A stretch of DNA of 64,000 bases from Vandiemenella viatica (lineage: Eukaryota; Arthropoda; Insecta; Orthoptera; Morabidae): NCBI GenBank assembly GCA_031002005.1, contig JARYHS010013630.1, forward strand, positions 233,685,539-233,749,538, given 5' to 3'. The notes below the pieces were generated by a model, which was given only the letters and a program-made list of their open reading frames with translations, did no database searches and was not told the DNA's origin. Shown piece by piece: positions 1 through 11,730 of the stretch (position 1 is its first letter; the number at the start of each line of letters is the position of its first letter). Both the position numbers and the translations under genes were made by a program.

Positions 1-187
1 TCCCGTCCGGACATACAGATTTAGAATTTCTATTGTTTCTTTTGTTTCCCATAGACACTCCATGCGAGTCCCTGGATGGTTCTTTCAAAAGGCCATGACC
101 GAAATCATCTCCGTTCCTTGCCCCAATTCTTTACCGCCTCTAATGATCTCGATATCTGTGAGCCATAGCACAAAAAAAAAAAAAAAA
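1..187 (+). mobile_element. tRNA-derived SINE, cut by the window edge
   Basis: This is the 3' part of the SINE family that recurs through the window. The copy runs from the bases just after the B box (a CCCGTCCGG.CAT stretch) through the block matching 'aaaggccatgaccgaa' and 'cctctaatgatctcg', and ends in GCCATAGCAC plus a poly-A tail at about 171-187. The tRNA-like head lies outside the window. It is diverged from the better copies at 1637 and 56622. Confidence 0.85.
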
Positions 188-339
188 TACTGAAAGATCG
201 CTAGACTAATATTCAGTTTATTAGCGCACGTTAGTTTAAAATATCTTCTTCAGAAATATCCGTACGCTAAGGCACGTTGTTGATACGCCATGACAAAAAT
301 TGTGTTTAGCCTTAAGGACAGTAGCGCTGGGGATTGTTA

Positions 340-640
340 GAGACGATTGGCCGAGGCGATCCGGGTCTCAGTTTTTGGGTCGGGGATTAGTCTGACATTT
401 GGATGCCTGGGGGCTGATGAGCTCTGCGGAGGCAGGCGGCGCCGCATTACGCCGGCTGCCTGCGCTTTTATCAGCGGCCGTCCCAGCAATTTCACACTCT
501 CTTCCTCTCCTTCTCTCCGCTTTTTATCCGCTCGGCCAGCCGGCACTTTAGCTGCGCGCGTGACGCGTCTTTCCGCCGTGATAGCAGTCGTACCAGCCTA
601 ATGGGCACCCTCCTTCCCGCTCCCTTTGTAACACCCACGT
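340..640. promoter_or_regulatory. GC-rich island, possible regulatory DNA
   Basis: A sharply bounded block that is much richer in G, C and CpG than the AT-rich flanks (for example 'ggcggcgccgcattacgcc' and 'agctgcgcgcgtgacgcg'). It carries TTTTAT and TTATC-type motifs (about 466-475 and 523-530). Short ORFs on both strands (347-601 plus, 337-546 minus) overlap and show no domain, as expected for GC-rich sequence with few stop codons. It could be a CpG-rich enhancer or promoter, or a repeat fragment. The regulatory reading is inferred. Confidence 0.3.
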
Positions 641-1628
641 CGCAGCCATGAGACGCAATTTCTCACGTATAGGCGGTCACACTTCAACAAACAAAACTCA
701 TTTGAAGAAGTGCTTTTCAATATGCTTGTCATCTAATTAACAGTCAGATGCAATGTATCTGTCTCTAACAAACAAAAGAAAATATAAACTGATAATGGTA
801 TCAAGCTTCTGCATTTTATAAACAAAAGTAGACGCCTATTTGGACTTTTTTCACGAAGGAATCGTGTTACGAAGATAAATATCTTTTTAAAAAAATACTG
901 TAGCTTATTTAAAGTAGCTTATGGGATATTTCCAACAATTTTACTAACATCTATGTCACATCGGGGACGTATAGATAATTTTTCAGCCCTATGAATAAGT
1001 TTTGCAATGCAAAATAATCTGTTAAAAAAGCTATTGTTACCACTCTGTGCACGAAATGGTACATAGCAGAACAATTAATGTAATGACTTGATGGTCCGCA
1101 GTTAAAATAAATATTTTGATACAAATATATACGTAAAGGGGCGGCCACGAAGATCACCCAGTAGACCGCCTGACTACGACCCGGGCGACGGGGGCACAAT
1201 ACCCGATAAAAGCAAACTTTTTCTTCGAAGCTGAACGTCAGGAACGGCTTCCCAAGCCCATTCAGCAGGCTATCCAATGAGTACCGTGGATGAAGCTCCG
1301 AAGGAAGGTAAACGATGGCGAAAGCGTGGCGCTGACTCCTTTACATTCCTTCTAGTGTGGAAAGATGTAATTGGAAGGCGAATTCTGCGGGAAGCGGCAG
1401 GAATCTCATGACATTTACCATTATTTACGAAAAGGGAAATTATTGCAAGTGCGTCTCCACCGCTAAAACAAATATTTTAATAAGAAAAAAGTGCGGTAAA
1501 GACGATTATTGTTACCGCATACTGTAATAGTCTCGAACGATTCCAAAATAACACCGTCGTAGTATAAGCAGGAGGCAAAGAGAGTTTCTATGTAGGGGCA
1601 ACTTTACCTAGCCTCCAGCAGCAAGTAC
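641..1628. other. AT-rich intergenic DNA, nothing recognised
   Basis: Mostly AT-rich. A somewhat GC-richer patch at about 1138-1300 is read through by a 108-codon minus-strand ORF with no recognisable domain. No repeat from elsewhere in the window was seen here. Confidence 0.5.
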
Positions 1629-1636
1629 AAGTCCAC

Positions 1637-1857
1637 CGAGCATGGTGGGTGAGCGGTAACACTCTGGCATCGCATTCGGGAGGACATGGGTTCAAATCCC
1701 CTTCCTACCATCCAGATCAACCCCAGATCACTCCAGGCCAATGCCGGGATGTTTCCTTCAAAGTACGATAGCCGAATTCCTTCCCGTTCCTTTCCCTCAT
1801 CCTTTTACACCTCTAATGACCTCGACGTCGACGAGGCGTAAAGCCATAACGAAAAAA
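1637..1857 (+). mobile_element. tRNA-derived SINE with 8-bp target duplication
   Basis: Full-length plus-strand copy. The tRNA-like head starts 'cgagcatggtgggtgagcgg' (A box). A B box GGTTCAAATCC sits at 1689-1699. The family body follows ('cactccaggccaatgccggg', 'cctctaatgacctcgacgtc') and it ends in a short A-rich tail. The direct repeat AAGTCCAC flanks it at 1629-1636 and 1858-1865, as expected for LINE-driven insertion. The polymerase III boxes show tRNA ancestry, but this is a mobile element and not a tRNA gene. Confidence 0.92.
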
Positions 1858-1865
1858 AAGTCCAC

Positions 1866-3397
1866 TTTGAAATTGTGTATTCACAGTGAAAGAAAGGAAT
1901 AATGGACATTTAGGAGGTCTCGTCCCGGAGGTGAATGACCACTTCGACGATTTGAAGATGGCTTGTTAAACATTAATGATAAGATAATTCCTGAAAAAGA
2001 ATAGATCCAGTGGAAGTTATTCCAAAGACTACAGGTTCTGAGTTCCGAGTAATTCTTAGTGTATACGAAGTGGAGAGACGAGGAGAAAACTCAGAGGTCA
2101 ATAACAAGTAATTAAAATATGACTGTCATTATGATTGGTGGAATGGGATAAATTATACTGAAAGGTGGACCTGGAGCTATGAAGTTCTGAAAGAAAGAAC
2201 TATTCAGCAATCAGCGAGGTGAACACGTGTCTAACTGTTGTAGGTATAATGATTTAAGATCAATTACAGAGTTAAAAAAAAAGTAAAACTATTTCATCGT
2301 GGAAAGAAGAGTTTTTGCCCTGGCAATTTCCAGTATATGAGTGTTCTTAGAAGATGGGAGATACAATTTCGCTTTCAGTGGAGACCATTTCTTTGAGTTT
2401 TAGGTGATATTCCTGCTAGAGGGGGACGTGCACATCATGCAGAAAAATTATAGTACGATTTACGAAAAATCGGACTGTCCAACGACTTGAATCCTAAAAC
2501 GCCCGTAAACTGAGGTTGTATCTCATTGCTCACTGTCATACTGTGTAATTACTATTATTTGTTAGCAGTACATAAAAGAGTATAGATGTTTCATGTCATT
2601 TTAATGATTTTAAATGCTGCAACGCGTTTGGTAATGGAATATGGTTTCATTTCTCTTTGGGTTAAAATGATGAAGCTGTGTGCCAACTTGGGCATGAATA
2701 AATAATCCGTACTGGATGTCGGGAATCTTTAAATTATTGTTTCATGACTATTAAAATTAAAGTGACAGATGCCATTAATTTTAAATAATGTTACTGAAAT
2801 CATATTTTTGCCATGTGGGCGTGGTAGATGTCATTTTTATTTGTAAAAGATCTTTTATTCCAGAATAACCTTTTGTCATTGATAGGGTTAATATTTAAAG
2901 CTATTTATCTCATGATTACAGAAATCATATTTACCAAAAACCAATGTAAGAAAAGGTTTATTGCAAAATGGTTTTCCACGTAGTAAATTATTATGATATA
3001 TCTGGTCATTACACGTCTGAATATCTGCTTAATTTGTAAATTCTTTTATGACTCTGAAATAATAGTTACCGGTTTTATTAGCTTAAACGTAAAATTTGCT
3101 TTGTACACAATTCTAATTTGGTGGAAATAGTGTGATGTCGATATTTTAAATTTCAACCCTTTTTCTTTTACTAAACATATGTCTTCTCAATATAGCGAAA
3201 CTTAGAATGCTGCATGCAGATAAATTAAACGAAACAACCAAATTTAAGTTGTACAAAATGTCCTTGAGGGGAGCGCTTCAATTTTATGCGAGGTTTGGAT
3301 GTCGCTCTCTGACTTCATTTTCCGGAATATGATACGAATCTTTGCACACCACGGGACAATTTCTATTTTCTATCATCAGTCTTTTGAATGGTTTGAA
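1866..3397. other. AT-rich intergenic DNA, nothing recognised
   Basis: No ORF, repeat copy or RNA gene was supported. A short segment at about 3300-3330 ('gtcgctctctgacttc') resembles part of the foldback arm seen near 45911 and 46354, but it is too short to call. Confidence 0.5.
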
Positions 3398-3648
3398 GCA
3401 ATCATCTATCCCTATCCTGTCCTAGCCTCTTCATCTCATCATACCCCTTACAACCCACGTCCTTAATTATCTGCTTCATAAATTCTAATCAATCCTGCAT
3501 GTCTCAAAACATGACCTACAATGCTGTGTATTCTTTCTGTAACACTCTTCAATAAAGCTGTTTCCTCACCAATCATTTCCAAAACTCGTTCATTTTATCT
3601 GTCCAATTAATTTTCAGCATCCTTCGATAGCATCCCATTTAAAATGCT

Positions 3649-3843
3649 TCAATATTTTTTTTCTTTCTGGTATTCCTTATCTCTGTATTTACTACCATAA
3701 AGTTCTGTGCTCCACACATAGATCTTTAAAAACTTATTTCCAAGTCCTAAACCAATATTTGAAACTAAAAAATTTCTCCGTTTTGCTAGTGATATTCTGC
3801 TTTCAACATCATGCCTGCTTCGACCATCAGTAACAGAATTCAC
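3649..3843 (-). pseudogene. LINE reverse transcriptase thumb remnant
   Basis: A 64-codon open segment overlapping the palm fragment in another frame. It reads SRISLAKRRNFLVSNIGLGL and then KIYVWSTELYGSKY. This matches the segment after the palm in this LINE type (ak.aF..kk.ll.s..gl..kkrllkt.vwsvlLYGsEtW). The terminal Trp motif is broken by a frame change. It continues the RT entry at 3840-4380. Confidence 0.8.
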
Positions 3844-4380
3844 TTACTTCTTCTATCACATCCGATCCTATTTTTTATATTTAATATACTATTATTGGTA
3901 TCACTTCTGTTACATTTCATCACATTTGACTTGCTTTGGATTGCATTTAGTCCAAAATCTACCTTCAGTATTATATTTATACCATTCAGTAACTTCTCAA
4001 TATAATCAGTCTGTTCTTTTACCAGTACAACGTCGTCAGCAAATCGAAGGATACGGATTTTTTCTCCTTTAACACTTCTGCCACATTCAAATTTTTCTTT
4101 CACTCCCTTCATTGGGTACTCTATATAAAAACTGAATATTAACGGAAATAGACTACAATCTTGTCTCAGATCCATTTTAACTGATGCATGTCTCGGTACT
4201 ACAATTTTATTATAATCACCTGATTCTTATATAGCTCATAAATTATTTTATCTCAATATTTTAATCTGATTTCATTGTTTTTCTTGACCTGCCCTTCAAG
4301 TATTAAAGTAAAAATTGCTTCCCTTGCACCGCAGTTTTTCCTGAACACATACTGATCTTCACCAGCTATCTCTAAGTCAT
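3840..4380 (-). pseudogene. LINE reverse transcriptase fingers/palm remnant
   Basis: Read on the minus strand, 4375-4307 gives GEDQYVFRKNCGAREAI, the qfgFRkg.gtreAi finger motif. The segment YELYKNQ follows in another phase. An open segment from 4175 then gives LRQDCSLFPLIFSFYIEY (the G.rQGcslSPllFn motif, with the Gly replaced by Asp) and ILRFADDVVLVKEQ. FADD is the catalytic palm box with both Asp residues kept. Several frame changes and stops mean no functional protein. The role was copying the element's RNA at the nicked target. Confidence 0.85.
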
Positions 4381-5221
4381 CAATGGCCACATTGCGTTCC
4401 TTTTCCACTACGCTGTTATTCAAGTCGTCCCTATCATACAGTTTCTCAATCGAACCCTTCTGTCGGTTTCCTCTATTTTCTAAGTTTAAAAGAGGTTTCC
4501 CATTGAAAGCTTTAATGTTCCTACATCTTTTCTACATTTCTCCAAATATTTGTTTGATATGCCACGTTTACTTTACCTACGACCATTTTCTTTTCTACTG
4601 CTTCACGCTTTTCTTGCAGCCATAAATCTTTTACTTTTTCATTTCCTGTTTATTTGAGTTCGAAATTGTCTGTATTGGTTCCTTTCTGCTTCATCCTCAG
4701 CATTTTTGTGCCTTCTCCTCTGATCCATCAGCTCCAAAATATGTAATTCACGGTTTTCGAGCAGTTTGCTCTCTATAACCCAATGTTTTATTACCAGCTT
4801 TCATTATTTCTCTCTTCAATTGATTCCATTCGTCCTCAGTTTAGATGTTTACAGAGCTACTTCTTATCCACCATTTCCTCAAATTTTTATGTATTGTTAG
4901 ATTGTTTCAATTTATTCACTTTCAGTCTGTTCTGCTTGTAGTGCTTCTTTATTCTCTTGAATTTCAGCCTGCACTTCACAACTATCTGATTATGGTCAGA
5001 ATCTATGTCTGCTACAGGATACAATCTAGAACTCTACTCCCGAATCTGTGTTCGATTATTATACAATCTAGCTGATATCTGCCTATATCTCCTAGATTTT
5101 TCCCAGTGTATATCCTTTGTTCATGATTCTTAAATAGTTTATTCGGCACGATTAGTTTATATCTTTCACAAAATTCTAACAACCTTCATCCTCGCTCATT
5201 TCTTACACCTAGATTAAATCT

Positions 5222-5449
5222 TCAAACAATATTCTCTTTTCCTTCCCTCACTACCGCATTCCAATCACCCATGATTATTAGATTTTCCATCCTCTTTACA
5301 TATTGAATTGATTCTTCAATTTCAGCGTATATTTTCTTTATTTCTTTATCATATTCATGTGAAGCAGACATATACACTTGTACTAACGAGGTTGGGACGA
5401 GCTTAGTTTCTAACCTCATCAAAATAATCCTGCCACTTATACTGTTCAT
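5222..5449 (-). pseudogene. LINE endonuclease domain remnant
   Basis: A 75-codon open segment. The stretch ending 'MENLIIMGDWNAVVREGKEN' carries the GDWNA motif, matching the GDFNA signature of the exonuclease-endonuclease-phosphatase fold that LINEs use to nick target DNA. It is preceded by 'LVQVYMSASHEYDKEI', corresponding to the family's vYaPt...e...fy segment. The apparent start Met is only the first Met in the fragment. Upstream minus-strand sequence to about 5735 contains a WNVRSL-like stretch ('VECWKSKLG') that fits the N-terminus in another frame. The Gly expected after the GDWNA block is Arg here, another sign of decay. Confidence 0.75.
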
Positions 5450-5735
5450 AAAAAATCATTCGTTTTACTATTCTCTTGTCCATTACAAATCCTGCACCAG
5501 TAACTCCACTGACAGTTTTTGTCTTAATTATTCTGTGTACCCCAGATCAGAAATTCTGTACAATTAATTTCATTAATTCCAATTTACATTTAGTCGTTCC
5601 ATCTTCCTCTTTAAGTTTTCTAATCTACCTACCCAACTTAGACTTCCAACATTCCACGCTCAGTAGATTGTATCAATCCATTCTGATGATTCCTCCTTGA
5701 GCAGGCCCCATCCGGAGATCCGTTTGGGGGACTAT

Positions 5736-6219
5736 TTTACCTATTTTTTAGAAATCTTCTGCCTAAAAAAAAACATTTTTTTACGTTGGAGAGTATTTTT
5801 TTAAACGTTATTTGGCTATTTCAGCCGTTTAACAGTGTTTCAGTTTCTTTTGTGTCGTTCAGATATAGTAACATTAAGTTTTCTCTACAATAAGGACAGA
5901 CCAAGACGAACACAACAATTAGATAAAACCATCGATACCTGGATCCACACTCGAACTGGAGACCCTTGCACGATAAGAGGAAGTCGCTGGAGAGGACTAT
6001 TCAGGACTCTGTCTCGGCTGTGAAAAGCCGTAGCTCGACATCAAAACTGCTAGATAACGACTGAAGTGTTGTGTGAAGGATTCTCCGTAAGTAAATAAAT
6101 CGATGAAATCAAGAGCGTTCTCAGTGCTGGAGTTGAATAATAGTGCATACATAGGTTGTACCCTGTAACGGCCGCTTAGATTGGGCGATAAAGCAGTGCA
6201 AGCACATTGCAGTAATTAG
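5736..6219. other. AT-rich intergenic DNA, nothing recognised
   Basis: No supported feature. A short plus-strand ORF at 5835-6023 has no recognisable content. Confidence 0.45.
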
Positions 6220-6510
6220 CGCCGACCATTGATTTGGCAGCTGCGCTGGACTTTGGCGATACGCATAGCCATCCAGGCAGATGGGAACTGCGATAGAGAA
6301 CCGTGCCGCCGGCGGGCCGCGGTCTCTTTCGATATCCGATACACTGTGTTGGCGATACGGGGGAGGGGACGGGGTGCACTGCGAGGTGCCGCGAATTTCC
6401 GGCCGCGATCCCCGCAGCTCGTTTCCGGAGTTGGGCTTCCATTGATCTCCCAGTTCCGGGAGGTGGCGCGTCGGCCGCAGCCGTTCCGGATCGCTGAATA
6501 ATTTACGCGC
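6220..6510. promoter_or_regulatory. GC-rich island, possible regulatory DNA
   Basis: A block of high GC and CpG ('gccgccggcgggccgcggtc' near 6305) in AT-rich surroundings, with a TAATTAGCG motif just outside its left edge (about 6212) and TTGGCAGCTG nearby. Four overlapping ORFs on both strands cross it (the longest, at 6121-6591 minus, is 156 codons). None shows a domain, and their overlap argues against coding. A candidate CpG island or enhancer; function unproven. Confidence 0.3.
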
Positions 6511-7284
6511 TATTGACTTGCTTATCTGCAAAACCGATAAATGCCGCTCACTGTCAAAGGAAGGCAGTTTGTTCAGGCTGACGGGAATCAACAGACGGCA
6601 CGGTGTTTTATTTTGAATCCTGTTTTCGCTTGCAGAGGAATGCTTTCCTTAACAAACTACTGACTTAATTGCTCTCGGTGTTATTGAAACAAACACGAAT
6701 AGGAGAATGCATCGGATACCGACTGTCTGCAGAAGCCAAACAGGTTATATTGTTTTTTAGAAGAATTAAAAAATGTCTTAACAATAACTAATCATTGATG
6801 AAAAACACTACTGTTACTGTTTTATATTTGTTCAATGCCATGCGCCTTTCACGTCCCAACGAGGGATCAGCAGCGATGAATTTGTAATTTATTTAAACTT
6901 AGTATTAACAGCTTATAACTTCACTGGTTTACACAGCGTGACCATCAGACCTGAAGATGGCGTCAGAGTACGTCGCAGAAAGTTCGTCTTTCATCTACAC
7001 AATCGGGGCAGCGAACCCGCGAATATTATAATTTAACTGGTTTGCATTCTTCTCCTCCCATAATGTTTTCGTTCTTTCACTGAGATTCCTCCTTCTTTCT
7101 TCAGATTAGGTAGTCTCGGCCTTTGTACGATGTTCCTTCAACCCCATCAATTTGCCAATCTTAGTTCGAAACACTCTTCGATTCTATGTCTCATCTGGAT
7201 GAATCCCAAATTTTTCCATATCTTTTTCCGTTGTCAACGTTATTTTACATTGTCTCACTCTTTACTAATTACATCAGTCTGATT
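6511..7284. other. Intergenic DNA with a repeat-like 3' motif
   Basis: Mostly AT-rich. At about 6950-7030 the sequence 'cctgaagatggcgtcagag' followed by CGCAGAAAGTTCG and a terminal AATATTATAATTT resembles the 'ctgaagatg...cgaaa' ends seen in many arthropod transposon UTRs. This is only a resemblance; no second copy lies in the window. Confidence 0.3.
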
Positions 7285-7527
7285 GTTTTTGTACTTATGG
7301 CTTTATGCCTCGTCGACCTTGAGATCACTAAAGGTGGAATGGGACTGGGGACAATAAACGGAAAGGAATTCGGCCATGACCTATTGAAGGAAGAATCCCA
7401 GCAATCGCCTGGAGTGATTTGGGGAAACCATGGAAAACCCAAAGCTGGATGCCCGGACGGGGATTCGAACCAGCTTCCTCCCGAATACGGGGCCAGAGCG
7501 TTCACCAGTCACCCACCACGCTCGATT
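7285..7527 (-). mobile_element. tRNA-derived SINE, minus strand
   Basis: Full-length copy read on the minus strand. The head lies near 7527 ('cgagcgtggtgggtgactgg' on the minus strand). The B-box complement GGATTCGAACC is at about 7462. The body block 'cctggagtgatttggggaaa' and the end 'ttatggctttatgcctcgtc' lie next to a short T run at 7285-7290. A possible 4-bp duplication GATT flanks it (7281-7284 and 7524-7527), too short to be convincing. An ORF through it (7186-7536) is chance. Confidence 0.88.
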
Positions 7528-8921
7528 TCGGTTTGAAGTAATCCTAATATTAACGTTTGCTGATTTTTTTATTACTTACTTTTAAAATTATTTTTGTCAA
7601 GGTTATTAGTAAGTTATAAACAATCAGCAAATGCTACAATTTTAGGATTACGACATACCTGAATTTGCAAGTTGTAAATACCAAGATTAATTTCAATACA
7701 TGTTATTTGCTGGTGATACCTCGATGAGAGCTGAAACCCGTACGGAATTAAACAAGCAGAAAACAGTTGTACTAGAGGTACTGATTGTCTAAGAAATTGC
7801 GAGGAGAAAATGGTCTGCTAAACATTGCATTAATAATAATAGCTGCAAGGTTAAGATATTACCAGAAATGAAGAAATCTTTGCCACAGATAAAATATCAT
7901 AAGTTTCTGGAACACAAAGGAAAAAACAATTCTGTCTAGTTTACAGGATTAAACTAAAAAAAAAAAAAGTGCCTTGGATAACTGGCTGACAGGATTTGAA
8001 ATTGACAATCATTTATCTTTTGTTGGAATTACAGTTGAAAGTGGAATTAGAAGAGAACCCATATACAGCGTTCGTAGCGTACTTCATACGCATGAAACAG
8101 GCTTTAAAAGGAATTAAAGTTAAATGTGCATACAATTTCCGGGCGTAGCCTAGATTCGAATTGAGAACCATCAGTTTTCATTACTACCAATATGAAAACC
8201 AATTTACAATTAACTCACTAAAATATTTGCTTTTTAAGTCTGGAATTGAAGTTAGTATAAGTTAGATGTGTTATAAAATTAGATTAACATCAGTTATCAT
8301 CTGAAAATTTATCTTCAACCACCTCTTTTAGATGATGCTACAGTTTTTATGTTGGAAGTAACAACAACAAAGCTTTAAACTTTATGTGGATTATGTAAAA
8401 CCTTGGCCTGTCCCGTTATCTACACCATTGAAATTTTTAGCAAGACGGAAACCTATGAATATCACGTCGTTATATTTCATTCATTGATATAATAATAAAT
8501 GACGTACTTTCGATTAGTGTGAAATGAAATCCTTAATCATGTCCAAGCATTAATTTCGTCTCCAACGACAATCGATGCATAGGTGTCTTTGTTTCTTCTC
8601 GATGTTCATATATAGTATAAAATATCGTAGTGATAATCAACTTAGTCATTTGTTCACCATTTTCTTCTGTATCCTGTTATTCCAGTTCATTTAACATTTT
8701 AATGAGTTTTCATTGATAATGATTTAAAATCCACTGATGTTGTACACAGTAGGTAAGCTATAAGAGTAAAATGCATCACATGTCGTTTCGTCACACGTGA
8801 TATCTGAAAATTACCGGACTATAGCTATAAAATCTGAAATATTTACTTTCGCAGTAGTAAATCAGAGACCCGGTCCGACCGTTTATCTACTGTTCGAAGA
8901 TGTTTTAGAATTCAATTATTT
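7528..8921. other. AT-rich intergenic DNA, nothing recognised
   Basis: No ORF of interest and no repeat copy from elsewhere in the window was identified. Confidence 0.5.
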
Positions 8922-8924
8922 AGG

Positions 8925-9152
8925 CTTTACGGTTTTTCGACGTCGACGTCATTAGCGCCGGGGAGGGGTAAGTGGGGACGGAATGCGAATGAATTTGGCC
9001 TCGGGTATTAATGGAAGTATCCCACTATTCACCTGGAGTGATTTGGGGAAACCATGGAAAACCGAAATTTGAATGGCCGGACAGGTATTTTAATTCACAT
9101 TCTTCAGACTGCCAGGCTCGCAGGCTCGAACGTTACCACCGCCCACTAGGAA
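8925..9152 (-). mobile_element. Degenerate SINE copy, minus strand
   Basis: It keeps the 3' block ('ggctttacggtttttcgacg'), a shortened middle and the diagnostic 'cctggagtgatttggggaaa'. The B-box region ('tattttaattcacattc') is badly decayed, and the head ends in ACCACCGCCCACTA. An older copy than the one at 56622. Confidence 0.75.
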
Positions 9153-11569
9153 TGCCAATTCTGATGGCCTCTCGCGCCGTCAGCGATTGATTTTTTGTAT
9201 GATGCAACCATCTCGAACGTGTCAATCTTCAACTTCATCTTCGTATTGGGTAATAGTCCGATGTAACAGTATACCGAATCAGGTCAATAAGGGGAGTGGA
9301 TGGTGACAGTCATGGAATTCTACACCGTAAACTGTTGTGCACATGAAGAAATTTACGTTGCTGCATATGTGCTGCAGGGAGAATCTTTTCTCACTTCATA
9401 GCTCGTATATAACACTTTATGGCTGTTTTTACTATCTTGGAATATATATAAAGGTTTTTAAATAATTTAACGTTTGTAAAGTTGCCGCAAGTTTGTAAGT
9501 TGGCGTGACAGGGACTAGCGTCGAACGCGGTTTACATAAAAACGACTGGGGTTTTGATTAATGTAAAGTCTGTGCTCCCATGGGTAACAAAGAGTGTAAA
9601 ATCGTATTTCTTATAATATTAAGATATTTTTGTTTGTAAGTGATTCACTCAAAAATTAATGGTTGGGATTTGCTGGACTTTCCATAAATATACAGCTCGA
9701 AAATTACATGGTTCGTTTTTGTGACTTGAAAAAACGTGAGACACTTGAGATAATTTTTCTTTGAACCTGATTCATGTAAAAAGTTCTCGTCAGATTTTCA
9801 TAGAGTTTTGATTTATTAAAGCCCGTAATACAGCGAGAAAATGGGGTAGTTTTACATGGATATGGCGTCTGAAAGATAAAAAGTTTTTTTTTTTTTTTGA
9901 TGATCGTGTTTTGTCATTGTGTTTTTATGGAGTTTCTGTTACTATAAACTCCCATGATTAGAATAATGTACTTGTGATTTTTTTCTGACGTGACATCGAA
10001 ACGTTATGGAGTTAAATGAAAATGACTCATAGTAGTATCGATTTAAAGGTAAGTTACTTCTTGCAGTCGAAATATTTATCATGGTTTCAGCGTACGAGTG
10101 GCGTAGGAGGAATGAAGCAACTGTTTGTTATGGAGGGATTTAATGCATAACGAATTTGCGTTTAGTGATGTACTGGAGCTATGAATCATGTAGTTCTTGG
10201 TCATTTTGGTTTCAGAGGGTGGTGTGCTGTTTAATAGTCCATGCGAAAAATTGCTAGTTATAAATGTTAGAGTAGTCTTATTTTGCACTAAGACAGGATT
10301 TCAGTCACATCGTTAAGACATTAGATAGTAAATAATCAATGAAAATGTAATCTGCTTTGAATAGTTCACCGATTAGCAAAAAGTGTTCGTCATGCACGGA
10401 AACTTGTGTTTATTTTTCCCATAACTTCTTTAACAAATTCAAATATTTCTGGGAATTTAGGTGTAAAATTTCTAATGCGTTTCAGATAAACAAAAAGAAA
10501 ATTACCACATTATAAAGAAAGTAAGCGTCCAATATATCTTAAAAATGTGCAAAGTTTGGATGCCGTATCAAATATTTTCTTGCCTATCAGTACAAAAATC
10601 TTCATCCCGGCTATCGTTTCGTATCAAGTATGTTTTTAAACTTTCTTACTACTGTCGGAATTTTATACCTAGGTATTTAGAAAACGCTCTACAGCGATGC
10701 GTAATTTCAATATTGTGGTCAGCCAAACTGCGTCGCCACATGTAACTTATTGATGGAATTCCATTCGCGAATCACTATAGTGAAATTCCACCACTCGAGA
10801 AATATGCATACTATTGGCTGTCAAAATCCGCCAGAATGTTACAAACTGGTGATATCAGTGAATATCAGATGAATGCTAGAAGAAACCATCAGAAGCTCAT
10901 TAACGTGGGTAAATGGAATGTTAAACGTGAACAAAAGTGTTCACAATAGTTTACATTTACGTCTAGGCTTCCGTGGAGGGAATAATTAATTTCTCTATTT
11001 TTAAACAAGTAAATTATATTTGCTATAGAAATATTCACAGATTTTGTATAGTTTCTTATCAATTACTCATGTTCTTCACTATGCCTATCCTTAAACAAAC
11101 TTCGAGTCTTTTCTCTTCTATAAAGTGATGCAGACGGAAGTAGTTGAAGCATTTCTCTGAAGTTGTGAAGATAATTTTATGGCTCTGAATCAAAGCTTAA
11201 AGTAGAGTGGCATCCGAATTTTGAACGTATAGATCTAACGATTTTTTCCCGAAAGTATGATCGATAGCTAAGATCTACAATAGCAAATAGTTGAAATGAG
11301 ACATCCACTTCGATACAGTTAGACGTTGAAATTTTCAGAAACATATTACGAAATTTTAACAATCTGATAACAGTAAACTTTCACATGACGTCTCACAGAA
11401 ATAAAATGACCAGCAGTATCTCTTCATAAGGACTGCAGAGTTATTCATATTTTGTGTGTAAATCAACCATTACGCAGAATTATTGGCATTGCGTCCCTTC
11501 CTTATATTTTAATGATAATCGCCTATAATGCTAATGTTAAAAAAATCTCTGCTTAAGTCATCATCATCT
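9153..11569. other. AT-rich intergenic DNA, nothing recognised
   Basis: Contains a T run at about 9887-9899 and several short ORFs with no recognisable protein content (for example 10079-10288 minus and 10545-10745 plus). No RNA gene or repeat copy was supported. Confidence 0.45.
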
Positions 11570-11730
11570 CCAGTATTAGGTCTTCCAGGCATGAGAAGAA
11601 AAGTAATCGTTGATAACAAAACTATGGAACAAGTAATGAATTTCAGTTGTCTAGGAGTATATGTAGAGGACGATAGAACAAACGATATCATTAATAAATT
11701 AAATTTCTTCGAGCAGATGGTTCTTGAATG
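11570..11730 (+). pseudogene. LINE reverse transcriptase fragment
   Basis: Within a 93-codon plus-strand ORF (11528-11809) the central peptide reads KVIVDNKTMEQVMNFSCLGV followed by YVEDDRTNDIINKLNFFEQM. This matches the reverse transcriptase thumb of the same LINE type as at 3398-5735, in which 'v..k.ieqV..F.YLG..i......DI..Ki..f' follows the FADD palm. The flanking ORF residues do not look like the family, and no palm or endonuclease is visible nearby, so it is an isolated truncated fragment. There is no evidence of function. Confidence 0.7.

Larger units (their letters stand above)
3398..5735 (-). mobile_element. Decayed LINE (non-LTR retrotransposon)
   Basis: A minus-strand LINE in which all landmarks occur in the expected order. 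The endonuclease start region lies at about 5735-5600, the endonuclease core at 5449-5222, reverse transcriptase fingers and palm at about 4380-3840, thumb and connection at 3843-3649, and the C-terminal tail at about 3500-3398. Many frameshifts and stops separate these blocks, so it is inactive. The C-terminal tail peptide MKQIIKDVGCKGYDEMKRL also appears at 30082-30195, so the family is repeated. The combination of an apurinic-type endonuclease and this reverse transcriptase tail looks RTE/BovB-like or a related clade. The clade is inferred from memory of such proteins. Confidence 0.85.

Noticed and set aside
1689..1699. tRNA gene suggested by a B box
   Set aside because: The B box belongs to a SINE; the sequence does not fold as a tRNA and carries the SINE body and A tail.
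6121..6591. 156-codon minus-strand ORF
   Set aside because: It lies in a GC-rich island where stops are rare; three other frames are also open and none shows a domain.
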